In this document: piece by piece, positions 1 to 7,516 of the stretch
Layout: every line of letters begins with the position of its first letter
Numbering within the stretch: the stretch's first letter is position 1
Source: an uncultured Oscillibacter sp.
Lineage (GTDB): Bacteria; Bacillota; Clostridia; Oscillospirales; Oscillospiraceae
Reading direction: 5' to 3'
Length of the DNA stretch: 64,000 nt
NCBI GenBank assembly: GCA_905200545.1
Contig: CAJKKQ010000010.1
Location: 17,515-81,514, forward strand
Notes under the pieces: model-generated
The model's database searches: none
What the model was told of the DNA's origin: nothing
What the model saw: only the letters and a program-made list of their open reading frames with translations
Made by a program: the position numbers and the translations under genes

Positions 1-838
1 GAGAGTCCGGCACATAGCCCAGCAGGGCCGCCCGCAGCGCCTCCCAAAGAGGCAGGCCCTGCAGGAGTACCGTCAAAGCCAGAGCCGCCAGGGCGCTGAG
101 GGCCATGGCCTTCTTCACGGGAATGCGGAACAGGGGCAGCACCAGCATCAGTGCCGCCGGAAGGAGCACATACCACTGCAGGGAAAAACCCTCCGAGAGG
201 GCGGCGAGCACCGCCGGGTCCACGGAGGCGATGGGGTGGCGTACCGACAATGCGGCGTAGATCCCCACGGAGAGCACCGTCGGCAGTGCGGCGGTGCGCA
301 GCATCTCCCGGACGTTGCCGTAGAGATCCGTTTTCGTGACGGCGGCCACCAACGACGCGCAGGAGGACATGGGAGAGCACCGGTCCCCGAAATACGCCCC
401 GGAGAGGACGGCTCCCGCCGTCACCGCCAGGTCCACCCCGCCGGAGCGGGCCAGAGTGATGAGCACCAACCCCGCGGTGCCGGTGACGCCGTAGCTGGTA
501 CCCAGCACAAAGGAGAGGGCCGCCGACAGTAAAAACGCCGCCGCCACAAATGCGGCAGGCGGGATGGCCCGCAGGCCATAGTAGAGGAAGAAGGAGATGG
601 TGCCGGAGGCACGCCACAGGGCCGTCACCGCACCGATGATCAAAAAGACCGGCACCACGATCAAAGCCTCCCGGCCCTTTTCCCAGGCCATGGCGGCCAC
701 CTGCCGGGGCTGATAGCCCCGCCGCAGGGCCAACAGGGAAAAGAGCACCAACCCCAGACTCAGGGCCCACACCAAGCTGTGCCCTGTCACCAGGCAGGTG
801 CCCACCCCCAATAAAAACAGGGCAAAACAGGGGATCAT
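1..838 (-). CDS. nhaC: Na+/H+ antiporter, NhaC family (partial, C-terminus missing)
   Basis: Reading leftward from ATG at 838, the frame stays open to the window edge, so the C-terminus is missing. The protein is very hydrophobic with several membrane helices. It carries the segment GAYFGDRCSPMSS, the hallmark of NhaC-type sodium/proton antiporters, at about residue 146. These proteins exchange cytoplasmic sodium for protons at the membrane. The start overlaps the stop of the upstream zinc-ribbon gene by 4 bases (ATGA), so the two are probably co-transcribed and translationally coupled. The substrate could be a malate/lactate pair, as in some family members; sequence alone does not decide this. 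Confidence 0.85.
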   Translation of the reverse strand, partial: MIPCFALFLLGVGTCLVTGHSLVWALSLGLVLFSLLALRRGYQPRQVAAMAWEKGREALIVVPVFLIIGAVTALWRASGTISFFLYYGLRAIPPAAFVAAAFLLSAALSFVLGTSYGVTGTAGLVLITLARSGGVDLAVTAGAVLSGAYFGDRCSPMSSCASLVAAVTKTDLYGNVREMLRTAALPTVLSVGIYAALSVRHPIASVDPAVLAALSEGFSLQWYVLLPAALMLVLPLFRIPVKKAMALSALAALALTVLLQGLPLWEALRAALLGYVPDS

Positions 839-1446
839 ACCTTCCTCCCGGGGATCTGCAGCTTCATATGGCAGCACAGGTCATCCAGATCCCCATCGGT
901 GACGGCGGGGATCCGCAGCCGGGCGCCGCAGTCCCGGCAGATGAGGTCCACCGCGCCCCGGCGGATCTCCATACCGTAGCGATCCGAGCCGCAGCCGCAG
1001 GTAATGCCCCTTGGCCGGGCCGCGATCTCCTTGAGCTCCGAGAGGACCTCATACATGATGACGCTGTCCACAAAGGCCTCCTGGCCCTCCTCATCCTGCT
1101 GCTTTTCCTTCTGGGCCAGGATGGCCAGCTCCCGCAGATGCTTCTCCACGGTGCCCTCGTCTCCCACAAAGCAGCAAAACTGCTTGGTCTTGGAGCAGCC
1201 CAGGGCGGTAGCCCCCTTCAAAATCTGCTCCGGGCGACAAACCGCCTCGTGGGTCTCCCCGCAGATGCCGCAGGGCACATAAATATGATAACGCTCCCCG
1301 TCAAACTCCACCCGAAGGGCGCTCTCGCCGCACGCGCACTCGATCTCGGCGTTGGAGGCCTCCAGGGCAAACACCGAACGGGCCGCCATCACCGTCTTGC
1401 CGCACTTGGGGCAAAGGTAGCCGAAAGAACGCATCTCCTCGCTCAT
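835..1446 (-). CDS. Zinc-ribbon protein of unknown function
   Basis: A 203-residue soluble protein with no recognised enzymatic domain. Paired cysteines suggest several zinc ribbons: CPKC near the start, CACG and CGICG in the first third, and CGCG with CRDC near the end. The ATG at 1446 is chosen over an in-frame upstream start because GAGAGGTG lies just before it, and because the upstream extension would run through the promoter. It overlaps nhaC by 4 bases. Its function is unknown. The many CxxC pairs suggest metal binding or a structural or nucleic-acid adaptor role. Confidence 0.75.
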   Translation of the reverse strand: MSEEMRSFGYLCPKCGKTVMAARSVFALEASNAEIECACGESALRVEFDGERYHIYVPCGICGETHEAVCRPEQILKGATALGCSKTKQFCCFVGDEGTVEKHLRELAILAQKEKQQDEEGQEAFVDSVIMYEVLSELKEIAARPRGITCGCGSDRYGMEIRRGAVDLICRDCGARLRIPAVTDGDLDDLCCHMKLQIPGRKV

Positions 1447-1491
1447 TGTATGCACCTCTCTTGTGAAACTGGACTTTTCCATTAAATGAAA

Positions 1492-1520
1492 ATTATAGCA
1501 CGGGAAAAATGCCATGTACA
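1492..1520 (-). promoter_or_regulatory. Sigma-A promoter of the zinc-ribbon/nhaC operon
   Basis: On the minus strand TATAAT (1492-1497) is preceded by TG one base upstream, giving an extended -10. A TGTACA -35 lies 17 bases further upstream (1515-1520). It is placed about 45 bases before the ribosome binding site of the zinc-ribbon gene. Confidence 0.6.
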
Positions 1521-1554
1521 GCGTTTTTTGAAACATTAGGCGCTGCTAACCGTC

Positions 1555-1583
1555 TTGACAGCCATATTTCCGCCTGTTACCAT
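1555..1583 (+). promoter_or_regulatory. Sigma-A promoter of the membrane zinc-ribbon gene
   Basis: TTGACA (1555-1560), a 17-base spacer and TACCAT (1578-1583) lie directly before the gene starting at 1604. The resulting leader would be very short. Confidence 0.55.
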
Positions 1584-1603
1584 AAGAAAAAGGGGGCAAA
1601 AAA

Positions 1604-2059
1604 ATGGAGATCCTGATTCTGCTCATCAACATCATGCTGATGGTCTTCTGCGGCAAGCTGGGACAGGCAAAAGGCTACCATTTTGTTCTCTGTCTGGTAG
1701 CTGGTTTCTTTTTCAGTTTCATTGCCCTGATCGTCATTTTGCTGCTGCCGGATCTGACGGAGCAGCAAGCCGAAGAGGACCTGCGGGAACAGCGCCACAA
1801 GGAAGAGGTGGACGCGCTGAAAGACCGCATCGCGGCCCTGGAACGTATGCAGCCTGTCGCACAAGCAGACCCCCAGCCGGAACCTCCCCAGGTACCGCCG
1901 GCCCCACCGGGTACACCGGTGCACTTTTCCTCCCGCACCAAAGAAATCATCGCCTGTCCCCGGTGCGGCAAACGCCAGCGGGGAGACCGGGATCTGTGCT
2001 ATTCCTGTAAGGCTCCGTTTGTGTATGATGAAGAAGACTCCTCACAAATCCAATCCTGA
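1604..2059 (+). CDS. Membrane-anchored coiled-coil protein with C-terminal zinc ribbon
   Basis: A 151-residue protein of unknown function. Two hydrophobic segments (about residues 1-17 and 26-48) are followed by a charged, heptad-like helix (about 50-85), a proline-rich linker, and a C-terminal zinc ribbon with CPRC and CYSC. The layout suggests a small inner-membrane protein with a cytoplasmic coiled coil and metal-binding tail. An AAGGGGG site precedes the ATG. It is monocistronic, with its own promoter and a strong terminator. Confidence 0.75.
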   Translation: MEILILLINIMLMVFCGKLGQAKGYHFVLCLVAGFFFSFIALIVILLLPDLTEQQAEEDLREQRHKEEVDALKDRIAALERMQPVAQADPQPEPPQVPPAPPGTPVHFSSRTKEIIACPRCGKRQRGDRDLCYSCKAPFVYDEEDSSQIQS

Positions 2060-2066
2060 CCGATCC

Positions 2067-2099
2067 GAAGCCCGGCATCAGCCGGGCTTCATATTTTTT
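2067..2099 (+). terminator. Rho-independent terminator
   Basis: Perfect 10-bp stem GAAGCCCGGC/GCCGGGCTTC with ATCA loop, then a T-rich run. It ends the gene at 1604-2059. Confidence 0.85.
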
Positions 2100-2149
2100 C
2101 CCGTTTCGGGCAACCTAGGGAAAATCCATGACAGCGAGGTGTCCGGAAA

Positions 2150-3166
2150 ATGGAAACAAAATGTCTGGGCCGTCAGACCGTAGCCCTGGCCCACCCGCCC
2201 TCCGTCCTCTCCTTCGCCTGCATCGGCGGGAAATTCGAGGCTCAGGGGCCTCTGGCAAAGGGGTTTGACGCTCTTTGCAAGGACTCCTTCTTTGGAGAAA
2301 AAACCTGGGAAAAGGCGGAGTCCACCATGCAGGCCCAGGCGCTGGGCAAGGCACTGGAAAAAGCCGGGCTGAAGCCGGAGGATCTGGACATCGTGCTGGC
2401 GGGGGACCTTCTCAACCAGTGCATCGGCACCTCCTTCTGCCTGCGGGACTTTGCCGTTCCCTTTTACGGGCTCTACGGCGCCTGCTCCACCATGGGGGAA
2501 TCTCTCTCCCTGGCAGCGCTGCTCATCGACGGCGGCTTCTCCCAAACTGCCGCCGCCATGACCTCCTCCCACTACTGCACTGCCGAGCGGCAGTACCGCA
2601 TGCCGGTGCCCTACGGCAACCAGCGTCCCCCCACGGCTCAGTGGACGGCCACCGCCTCCGGCTGCACCATCCTGGGCCGGGAAGGCCCGGGGCCCTACGT
2701 CACCCACGTCACCCGAGGGAAGATCGTGGACAAGGGCATTGCCGACGCCAACAACATGGGCGCTGCCATGGCTCCCGCCGCCTACGACACCCTCTCCGCC
2801 TTCTTCCGGGAGACCAAAACCTCCCCCAAAGACTTTGACCGTATCTTCACCGGAGACCTGGGGGAGCTGGGCCACAGCATCGTGCTGGACTGGTTCCGCC
2901 AGGACGGCGTGGATCTCTCCGCCAACTATTTTGACTGCGGGCTGCTGCTCTACGACCTGGAAAAACAGGACATGCACGCCGGAGCCTCGGGCTGCGGCTG
3001 CTCCGCCGCGGTACTCAACGGCTATATCCTCCCCCAGCTGCGCGCCGGGGTATGGCAGCGGGTGCTTTTTGCCCCTACGGGGGCCCTGCTCTCCCCTGTC
3101 TCCTCCGGCCAGGGAGAGAGCATCCCCGGCATCTGCCACGCCGTATGTCTTTCCGTCCAGCGCTAA
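2150..3166 (+). CDS. spoVAD: Stage V sporulation protein AD
   Basis: 338 residues, the usual length of SpoVAD, a thiolase-fold protein of the inner spore membrane. SpoVA proteins carry dipicolinic acid into the developing spore and out at germination; SpoVAD binds DPA. Segments seen that fit the family include the N-terminal GRQTVAL stretch, GLYGACSTMGE and the YRMPVPYGNQRPPTAQWTAT region. spoVAE follows 26 bases downstream. spoVAC, which normally precedes spoVAD, is absent; an unrelated zinc-ribbon gene and a terminator lie upstream. Transcription in the forespore by sigma G is expected for the family, but I did not identify a sigma-G promoter. Confidence 0.93.
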   Translation: METKCLGRQTVALAHPPSVLSFACIGGKFEAQGPLAKGFDALCKDSFFGEKTWEKAESTMQAQALGKALEKAGLKPEDLDIVLAGDLLNQCIGTSFCLRDFAVPFYGLYGACSTMGESLSLAALLIDGGFSQTAAAMTSSHYCTAERQYRMPVPYGNQRPPTAQWTATASGCTILGREGPGPYVTHVTRGKIVDKGIADANNMGAAMAPAAYDTLSAFFRETKTSPKDFDRIFTGDLGELGHSIVLDWFRQDGVDLSANYFDCGLLLYDLEKQDMHAGASGCGCSAAVLNGYILPQLRAGVWQRVLFAPTGALLSPVSSGQGESIPGICHAVCLSVQR

Positions 3167-3192
3167 AAAGCTGCATCATCAGGAGGTCTCAT

Positions 3193-3549
3193 ATGGAATA
3201 TCTCAACGCCTTTCTCTGCGGCGGCATTCTCTGTGCCATCGGGCAGCTGCTCATCGACAAAACCACCCTGACCCCCGCCCGCATTCTCACAGGCTACGTG
3301 GTGGCGGGGGTGCTGCTCAGCGCCCTGGGGATCTACGACCCCATCGCCAAATGGGGCGGGGCCGGGGCCACGGTACCCCTGACAGGCTTCGGCCACTCCC
3401 TGGCCCAGGGCGTGGAAAAGGCGGTGGCAGAACAGGGCTGGCTGGGCGTCCTCACCGGCGGCCTCTCCGCTACAGCCGGTGGCATCGCGGCAGCCGTGGT
3501 GGCCGGCGTCATCGTGGCAGCCCTCTTCCGTCCCGGGGACAAACGGTAA
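3193..3549 (+). CDS. spoVAE: Stage V sporulation protein AE
   Basis: A 118-residue, highly hydrophobic protein matching SpoVAE (the SpoVAEb type) in size, in its position right after spoVAD and in its opening residues (MEYLNAFLCGGILCAIGQLL). It is a subunit of the membrane complex that moves Ca-dipicolinate. The ATG at 3193 is chosen because AGGAGG lies 6 bases upstream; longer in-frame reading has no ribosome binding site. The conserved LTPARILTGYVVAGV segment is present. Confidence 0.92.
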   Translation: MEYLNAFLCGGILCAIGQLLIDKTTLTPARILTGYVVAGVLLSALGIYDPIAKWGGAGATVPLTGFGHSLAQGVEKAVAEQGWLGVLTGGLSATAGGIAAAVVAGVIVAALFRPGDKR

Positions 3550-3647
3550 CAGTCCCGGTGGATTTTGTCATCCTTTTGTTGTTCCTTCCAGCGGGGAACC
3601 TGTTATACTGTCGGTAACGACAAAAACCGACAGGAGGTTCCCTTATC

Positions 3648-4910
3648 ATGATCCGCCGAATGCTTTCCCTGCTGTTGGCCCTGCTGCTGATCTCATCCCT
3701 GGCCGCCTGCGGCGGCACGGCCTCCTCCGGAGATGACGGAGAGAAGACGCCAGGTTCTGCCCAGGAAGATATCCCGAAAGAGGAGGCCCAGCCGGAGCCC
3801 TATAACATCTATGATCCCACCGTCATGCCGGAGGGCGGTACCCGGGACGGCGTCACCTACGCGGCCTATGACGGCATTGTGGAGCACCTGTTTTTCCACC
3901 CGGTGGTGGCCTACCCGGAGCTGGCCTTTGACGGCGACAGCGAGGCAAACGGCATCGACGACTATATGGTAACGGCCGACGAGTACCGCAAGATCCTCCA
4001 GAGCGTCTACGACCGGGGCTACATCCTGGTGGATATCGCCGACGTATGGAGCGAGGTCACCGGCGAGGACGGCACCGCCAAAATGGTGCGCAACACCTTG
4101 TACCTGCCGGAGGGGAAAAAGCCCCTGATCCTCTCCTTCGATGACACCAATTACTACGAATACATGCTCTCCAACGGCTTCACCTGGAAGCTCATCATCG
4201 GGGAGGACGGCAAGATCGCCTCCTGGGGCAAGGATCCCCAGGGCAACGAGGTGGTCTCCCGGGATCTGGACGCCATCCCCATCCTGGACAAGTTCGTGGA
4301 GGAGCATCCGGACTTCTCTCCTTTCGGCGCCAAGGGCTGCCTGAGCCTCACCGGCTACGAGGGCATCCTGGGCTACCGCACCCAGACGGACACCAAGAGC
4401 TGGACGCAGGCCCAGGAAGAAAACCGTCAGAAGGAGCGGGAAGCCGTCAAGCCCATCATCGCCGAGCTCAAGCGTACCGGCTGGACCTTCGGCAGCCATA
4501 CCTGGGGCCATATCCGCCTGGGGGGCAGCAAGAGCATGGAGGTCATCCAGGCAGATACCCAGCGCTGGTTTGACGAGGTGGGCAGCCTGGTAGGCCCCAC
4601 CAATGTGCTGTTCTATCCCCACGGGGAGCGCCCCGACGGGGACGACTGGCACCAGACCGGCCCCATCTTCCGGTATCTCCAGAGCCAGGGCTTCCGGATC
4701 TTCTGCTCTGTGGGGATCAACAGCTTCAGCTACATCAAAAAGGACATCAGCGCCGTCATCTGCGACCGGCTCCACCCGGACGGCACCACCCTCCGGGGCA
4801 CCGACAAGGTCCTGGGCTGGTACAGCCAGTTCTACGACGCCCGGGACATCATTGATCTCACCGTCCGGCCGGACCGGGGCGTCCGGTGGACGCCCAAAAG
4901 CGCCTCTTAA
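3648..4910 (+). CDS. Lipoprotein of the polysaccharide deacetylase family
   Basis: A 420-residue exported lipoprotein. The signal peptide ends in the lipobox LAAC, with the lipidated cysteine at residue 21, followed by a Ser/Glu-rich linker. The mature part resembles the NodB-like deacetylase fold: ILSFDDTNYYEY in the position of the metal-binding Asp pair, and SHTWGHIRLGG supplying the His-x3-His metal site. Such enzymes remove acetyl groups from cell-wall or other glycans outside the cell. AGGAGG precedes the ATG. Cytidine deaminase starts 23 bases downstream and is probably co-transcribed, although no functional link is evident. The substrate is unknown. Confidence 0.82.
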   Translation: MIRRMLSLLLALLLISSLAACGGTASSGDDGEKTPGSAQEDIPKEEAQPEPYNIYDPTVMPEGGTRDGVTYAAYDGIVEHLFFHPVVAYPELAFDGDSEANGIDDYMVTADEYRKILQSVYDRGYILVDIADVWSEVTGEDGTAKMVRNTLYLPEGKKPLILSFDDTNYYEYMLSNGFTWKLIIGEDGKIASWGKDPQGNEVVSRDLDAIPILDKFVEEHPDFSPFGAKGCLSLTGYEGILGYRTQTDTKSWTQAQEENRQKEREAVKPIIAELKRTGWTFGSHTWGHIRLGGSKSMEVIQADTQRWFDEVGSLVGPTNVLFYPHGERPDGDDWHQTGPIFRYLQSQGFRIFCSVGINSFSYIKKDISAVICDRLHPDGTTLRGTDKVLGWYSQFYDARDIIDLTVRPDRGVRWTPKSAS

Positions 4911-4933
4911 CCGTACAGGAAAGGAGAAGTACC

Positions 4934-5338
4934 ATGACCGAATCTCAGCTGTGCGCCGCCGCCGTGGCCATGCTGGAGCGGGCCTACTGTCCCTACTCCC
5001 GCTTCCCGGTGGGAGCCGCTCTGGAGTGCGCCGACGGGAGCGTCTTCACCGGCTGCAACATTGAAAACGCCGCCTACTCCCCCTCCATCTGTGCCGAGCG
5101 CACCGCCATGGCCAAAGCCGTCAGCGAGGGGCACCGGGACTTCCGGCGCATCGCCATTGCCGGCACCGGAGAGGATTTCTGCGTCCCCTGCGGCGTGTGC
5201 CGCCAGGTGCTCTCGGAGTTTGCGCCGGATCTGGAGATCATCGCCCTCAACGGTCGGGGCGAGCAGCGCCGCTTCACCCTCCGGGAGCTGCTGCCCCACA
5301 GCTTCGGCCCCGCCAACCTGGAACACGCCGGAACATAA
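4934..5338 (+). CDS. cdd: Cytidine deaminase
   Basis: 134 residues, the normal size of the small tetrameric zinc cytidine deaminase that converts cytidine or deoxycytidine to uridine or deoxyuridine in pyrimidine salvage. Catalytic motifs are intact: NIENAAY, CAER with the zinc cysteine and catalytic Glu, and PCGVCRQ with the other two zinc cysteines. AAGGAG lies 6 bases before the ATG at 4934; an upstream in-frame extension would overlap the previous gene and is rejected. It is the second gene of a two-gene unit closed by a strong terminator. In many Firmicutes cdd sits beside era and ybeY, but here it is far from ybeY. Confidence 0.96.
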   Translation: MTESQLCAAAVAMLERAYCPYSRFPVGAALECADGSVFTGCNIENAAYSPSICAERTAMAKAVSEGHRDFRRIAIAGTGEDFCVPCGVCRQVLSEFAPDLEIIALNGRGEQRRFTLRELLPHSFGPANLEHAGT

Positions 5339-5353
5339 CCGCATCAAAAAAGC

Positions 5354-5386
5354 AACGCCCGCGCCAACATGGCGCGGGCGTTTTTT
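5354..5386 (+). terminator. Rho-independent terminator after cdd
   Basis: Perfect 12-bp GC-rich stem AACGCCCGCGCC/GGCGCGGGCGTT followed by six T. Confidence 0.9.
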
Positions 5387-5390
5387 CATA

Positions 5391-5846
5391 TCACCACTTA
5401 CCGGGCCCGGAAGAGGCGGACAAGCCAGTACCAAATACCGCGGCCAGCACCACCGGCAAAAACCACACCGGCAAAGGATGGGCCAGGGCGCACCAGAGGG
5501 TGATCCAGGCGAACATCACCATAACCAGCAGCTTCAAGGTGCTGAGCATATGGCCCAGCAAGGCGTATACCTGCTCCCGGTTCTCCGCCGTCACCTTGAC
5601 CCCGGTATTCCAGGCGCTGGGGAACTGCTCCACCACCGTCAAGAGACCATACAGCAGCCAGGCGATCACCGGCAGGATCAGCAGCTCTGCCTTGGAGCCC
5701 CAGCGATCGATCTCCCCGGCGGCGTTGTAGTGCATGGGTACTTCCGCAGGAATCTGCTTCCAGTATCCGGCCAGAAAAACTACGGAGTCCACCAGCACCA
5801 GCAAACTCAACCGGTTCATCAGCTTATCCAGAGGATGCTTGTTCAA
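5391..5846 (-). CDS. DUF1648 domain membrane protein
   Basis: A 151-residue protein with about four membrane segments. The segment PMHYNAAGEIDRWGSK shortly after the first helix is the DUF1648 signature. Such domains occur in SdpI-like immunity proteins and in small membrane proteins of Firmicutes. The start is TTG at 5846, preceded by AAGGAGGG about 9 bases upstream; no ATG in frame has a comparable site. Its stop lies at the cdd terminator, which can serve both directions. A role in envelope-stress resistance is only a guess from the family. Confidence 0.78.
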   Translation of the reverse strand: MNKHPLDKLMNRLSLLVLVDSVVFLAGYWKQIPAEVPMHYNAAGEIDRWGSKAELLILPVIAWLLYGLLTVVEQFPSAWNTGVKVTAENREQVYALLGHMLSTLKLLVMVMFAWITLWCALAHPLPVWFLPVVLAAVFGTGLSASSGPGKW

Positions 5847-5947
5847 GACCGCCGCCCTCCTTCCCCCATTCTGGCCTCAGCATAGCACACCCCACAGGTT
5901 CGCGCAAGGATGGCAAAACGGCGGCGGGAAAACCGCCGCCGTACAGT

Positions 5948-7351
5948 TTATACCAGCTTTTCAAAATAGTAGAAGGTACCGTCCTCACCGCTCCTGCGCA
6001 TACAGGACGAGAGCATCTTGTAGGACGCCTGGTTCTCCTTGTAGCACTTGGCCACCACCCGGGTCAGATGGACTTTATACAGCGCCCAGTCTGCCACGGC
6101 AGCAAAGGCCTCGGTGCCGTAGCCATGTCCGGCATGGGCGGTGTCGATCCGGCAGCCCAGCTCCGCGCCGCCCCGGTAGTCGAAGCGGTAGAGCACCGCC
6201 TCGCCGATGAGCGTCCCGTCCAGCCGGACGGCAAAATTGACAGCCAGACGGTTTTCAAAGTCCCGGTTGGCCACATCGAAGAAGCTGCGCTCCTCCACCG
6301 GGCCGCCCAGGCCGCCCACATCGTCATAGCCCCACCAGCGGTTGCGCTCCCCGTCCAGAACCAGGGCGTTGTAGGCGGGGATGTCCTCCTGGCGCAGCGC
6401 CGAAAGGGTCAGACGCTCCGTCTTCAGCTCCGGAATAGAGGAGACATGGCGCAAAAGCTCATTCTGCGGCTCAAAGCGGTACTTGGGGGCCAGCTTGGCA
6501 GGGCCGTACTGGAGCTTGGAGGTCCGGAGCCCGCGGTCGGCAGCGTCGTCCTCCCGGTTGATCCACTGGCAGCCGTCCCCGAACTCTCCGGCAAAGGCCT
6601 GCACCAGGGTGGGATAGACCCCGGTATAGGAGTAGAGGGCCTTCTCAATGTGGATGATCAGGGTCTCGCCGCATTTTTCCGCCAGGGACAGGGCAATGAG
6701 CTTCTCCCCGTCGAACATGCCCCCCGCCAGGAAGCAGGGCTTGCCCACCAGCTTCAGCATCCCCTGGGCCAGCTTCAGCTCGTCCATGGCCTTGGCGTTG
6801 TCCCCCTTGGGGAACTCCGCCTCATAATCCCTCCAGAACTGATCGATGAGGGCCGTATCCGCCGCCGTCAGCGGGCGGAAATAGGCATCCGGCCACTTGG
6901 AGCGGAACTTGTTGATATGATTGCGCTGCCCGGAGTAGCGCCGGCCAGCGAAGAGGGTCAGATCCTCCCGGTAGTATACATAGTCCCGCCAGGTGCGCAC
7001 GTCACTCACCCGCATATAGGGATAACGGCTCAGCAGCCGGGGGGCCTTACACTCCGGCACCACGGAGATCACCGGTGGGATCCCCTGCTCCAGGCAGTAG
7101 CCTTCAATGGCTGTGAGGGCCGCGTCCTCGTCCCCCTCAGGGCCGGGGACAGGATAGTCGAAGACCACCTGCCCGTCGATTTCATTGCGCACCACCAGGC
7201 ACCCTTCCGCCTCCGTCCAGGCCGGATGGAGGGTTTTGCGCCACATGAGCTTTGTCCCCACAGAGTACTCACAAAGTCCGTAATTGCAGCTCTGATAGTA
7301 TTTTCGCAGCTTGGAGGCATCCTGTTTTGTCACGGTTTTGAATTGCAGCAT
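5948..7351 (-). CDS. Fusion of a DUF2156 domain with a GNAT acetyltransferase
   Basis: A 467-residue two-domain protein. Residues 1 to about 290 match the DUF2156 type, related to the C-terminal acyl-transferase-like domain of phosphatidylglycerol lysyltransferase, with the characteristic YSGQRNHINKFRS segment. Residues about 310-467 are a RimJ/RimL-like GNAT N-acetyltransferase: TERLTLSALRQEDI at its start and IGEAVLYRF and HAGHGYGTEAF around the acetyl-CoA binding loop. It may transfer an aminoacyl or acetyl group; the acceptor is unknown. AAGGTG lies 5 bases before the ATG. It diverges from the NSS transporter gene. Confidence 0.82.
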   Translation of the reverse strand: MLQFKTVTKQDASKLRKYYQSCNYGLCEYSVGTKLMWRKTLHPAWTEAEGCLVVRNEIDGQVVFDYPVPGPEGDEDAALTAIEGYCLEQGIPPVISVVPECKAPRLLSRYPYMRVSDVRTWRDYVYYREDLTLFAGRRYSGQRNHINKFRSKWPDAYFRPLTAADTALIDQFWRDYEAEFPKGDNAKAMDELKLAQGMLKLVGKPCFLAGGMFDGEKLIALSLAEKCGETLIIHIEKALYSYTGVYPTLVQAFAGEFGDGCQWINREDDAADRGLRTSKLQYGPAKLAPKYRFEPQNELLRHVSSIPELKTERLTLSALRQEDIPAYNALVLDGERNRWWGYDDVGGLGGPVEERSFFDVANRDFENRLAVNFAVRLDGTLIGEAVLYRFDYRGGAELGCRIDTAHAGHGYGTEAFAAVADWALYKVHLTRVVAKCYKENQASYKMLSSCMRRSGEDGTFYYFEKLV

Positions 7352-7429
7352 GGTTTCACCTTGTCCTTGATTGTGAAATTTTTGTCCTTGTCAGAAAAAC
7401 ATTTTTTGTCATTTTGCACATAACTGGTC

Positions 7430-7458
7430 TTGACCTGACCGGAAAAATATAGTATGTT
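7430..7458 (+). promoter_or_regulatory. Promoter of the NSS transporter gene
   Basis: TTGACC (7430-7435), 17-base spacer, TATGTT (7453-7458), about 59 bases before the start codon. The surrounding intergenic segment is markedly AT-rich. Confidence 0.5.
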
Positions 7459-7516
7459 GTATGAAGAATAAGCATGGTAGATATGAGAGAGTTTGATAGG
7501 AAAGAAGGGAATTATT

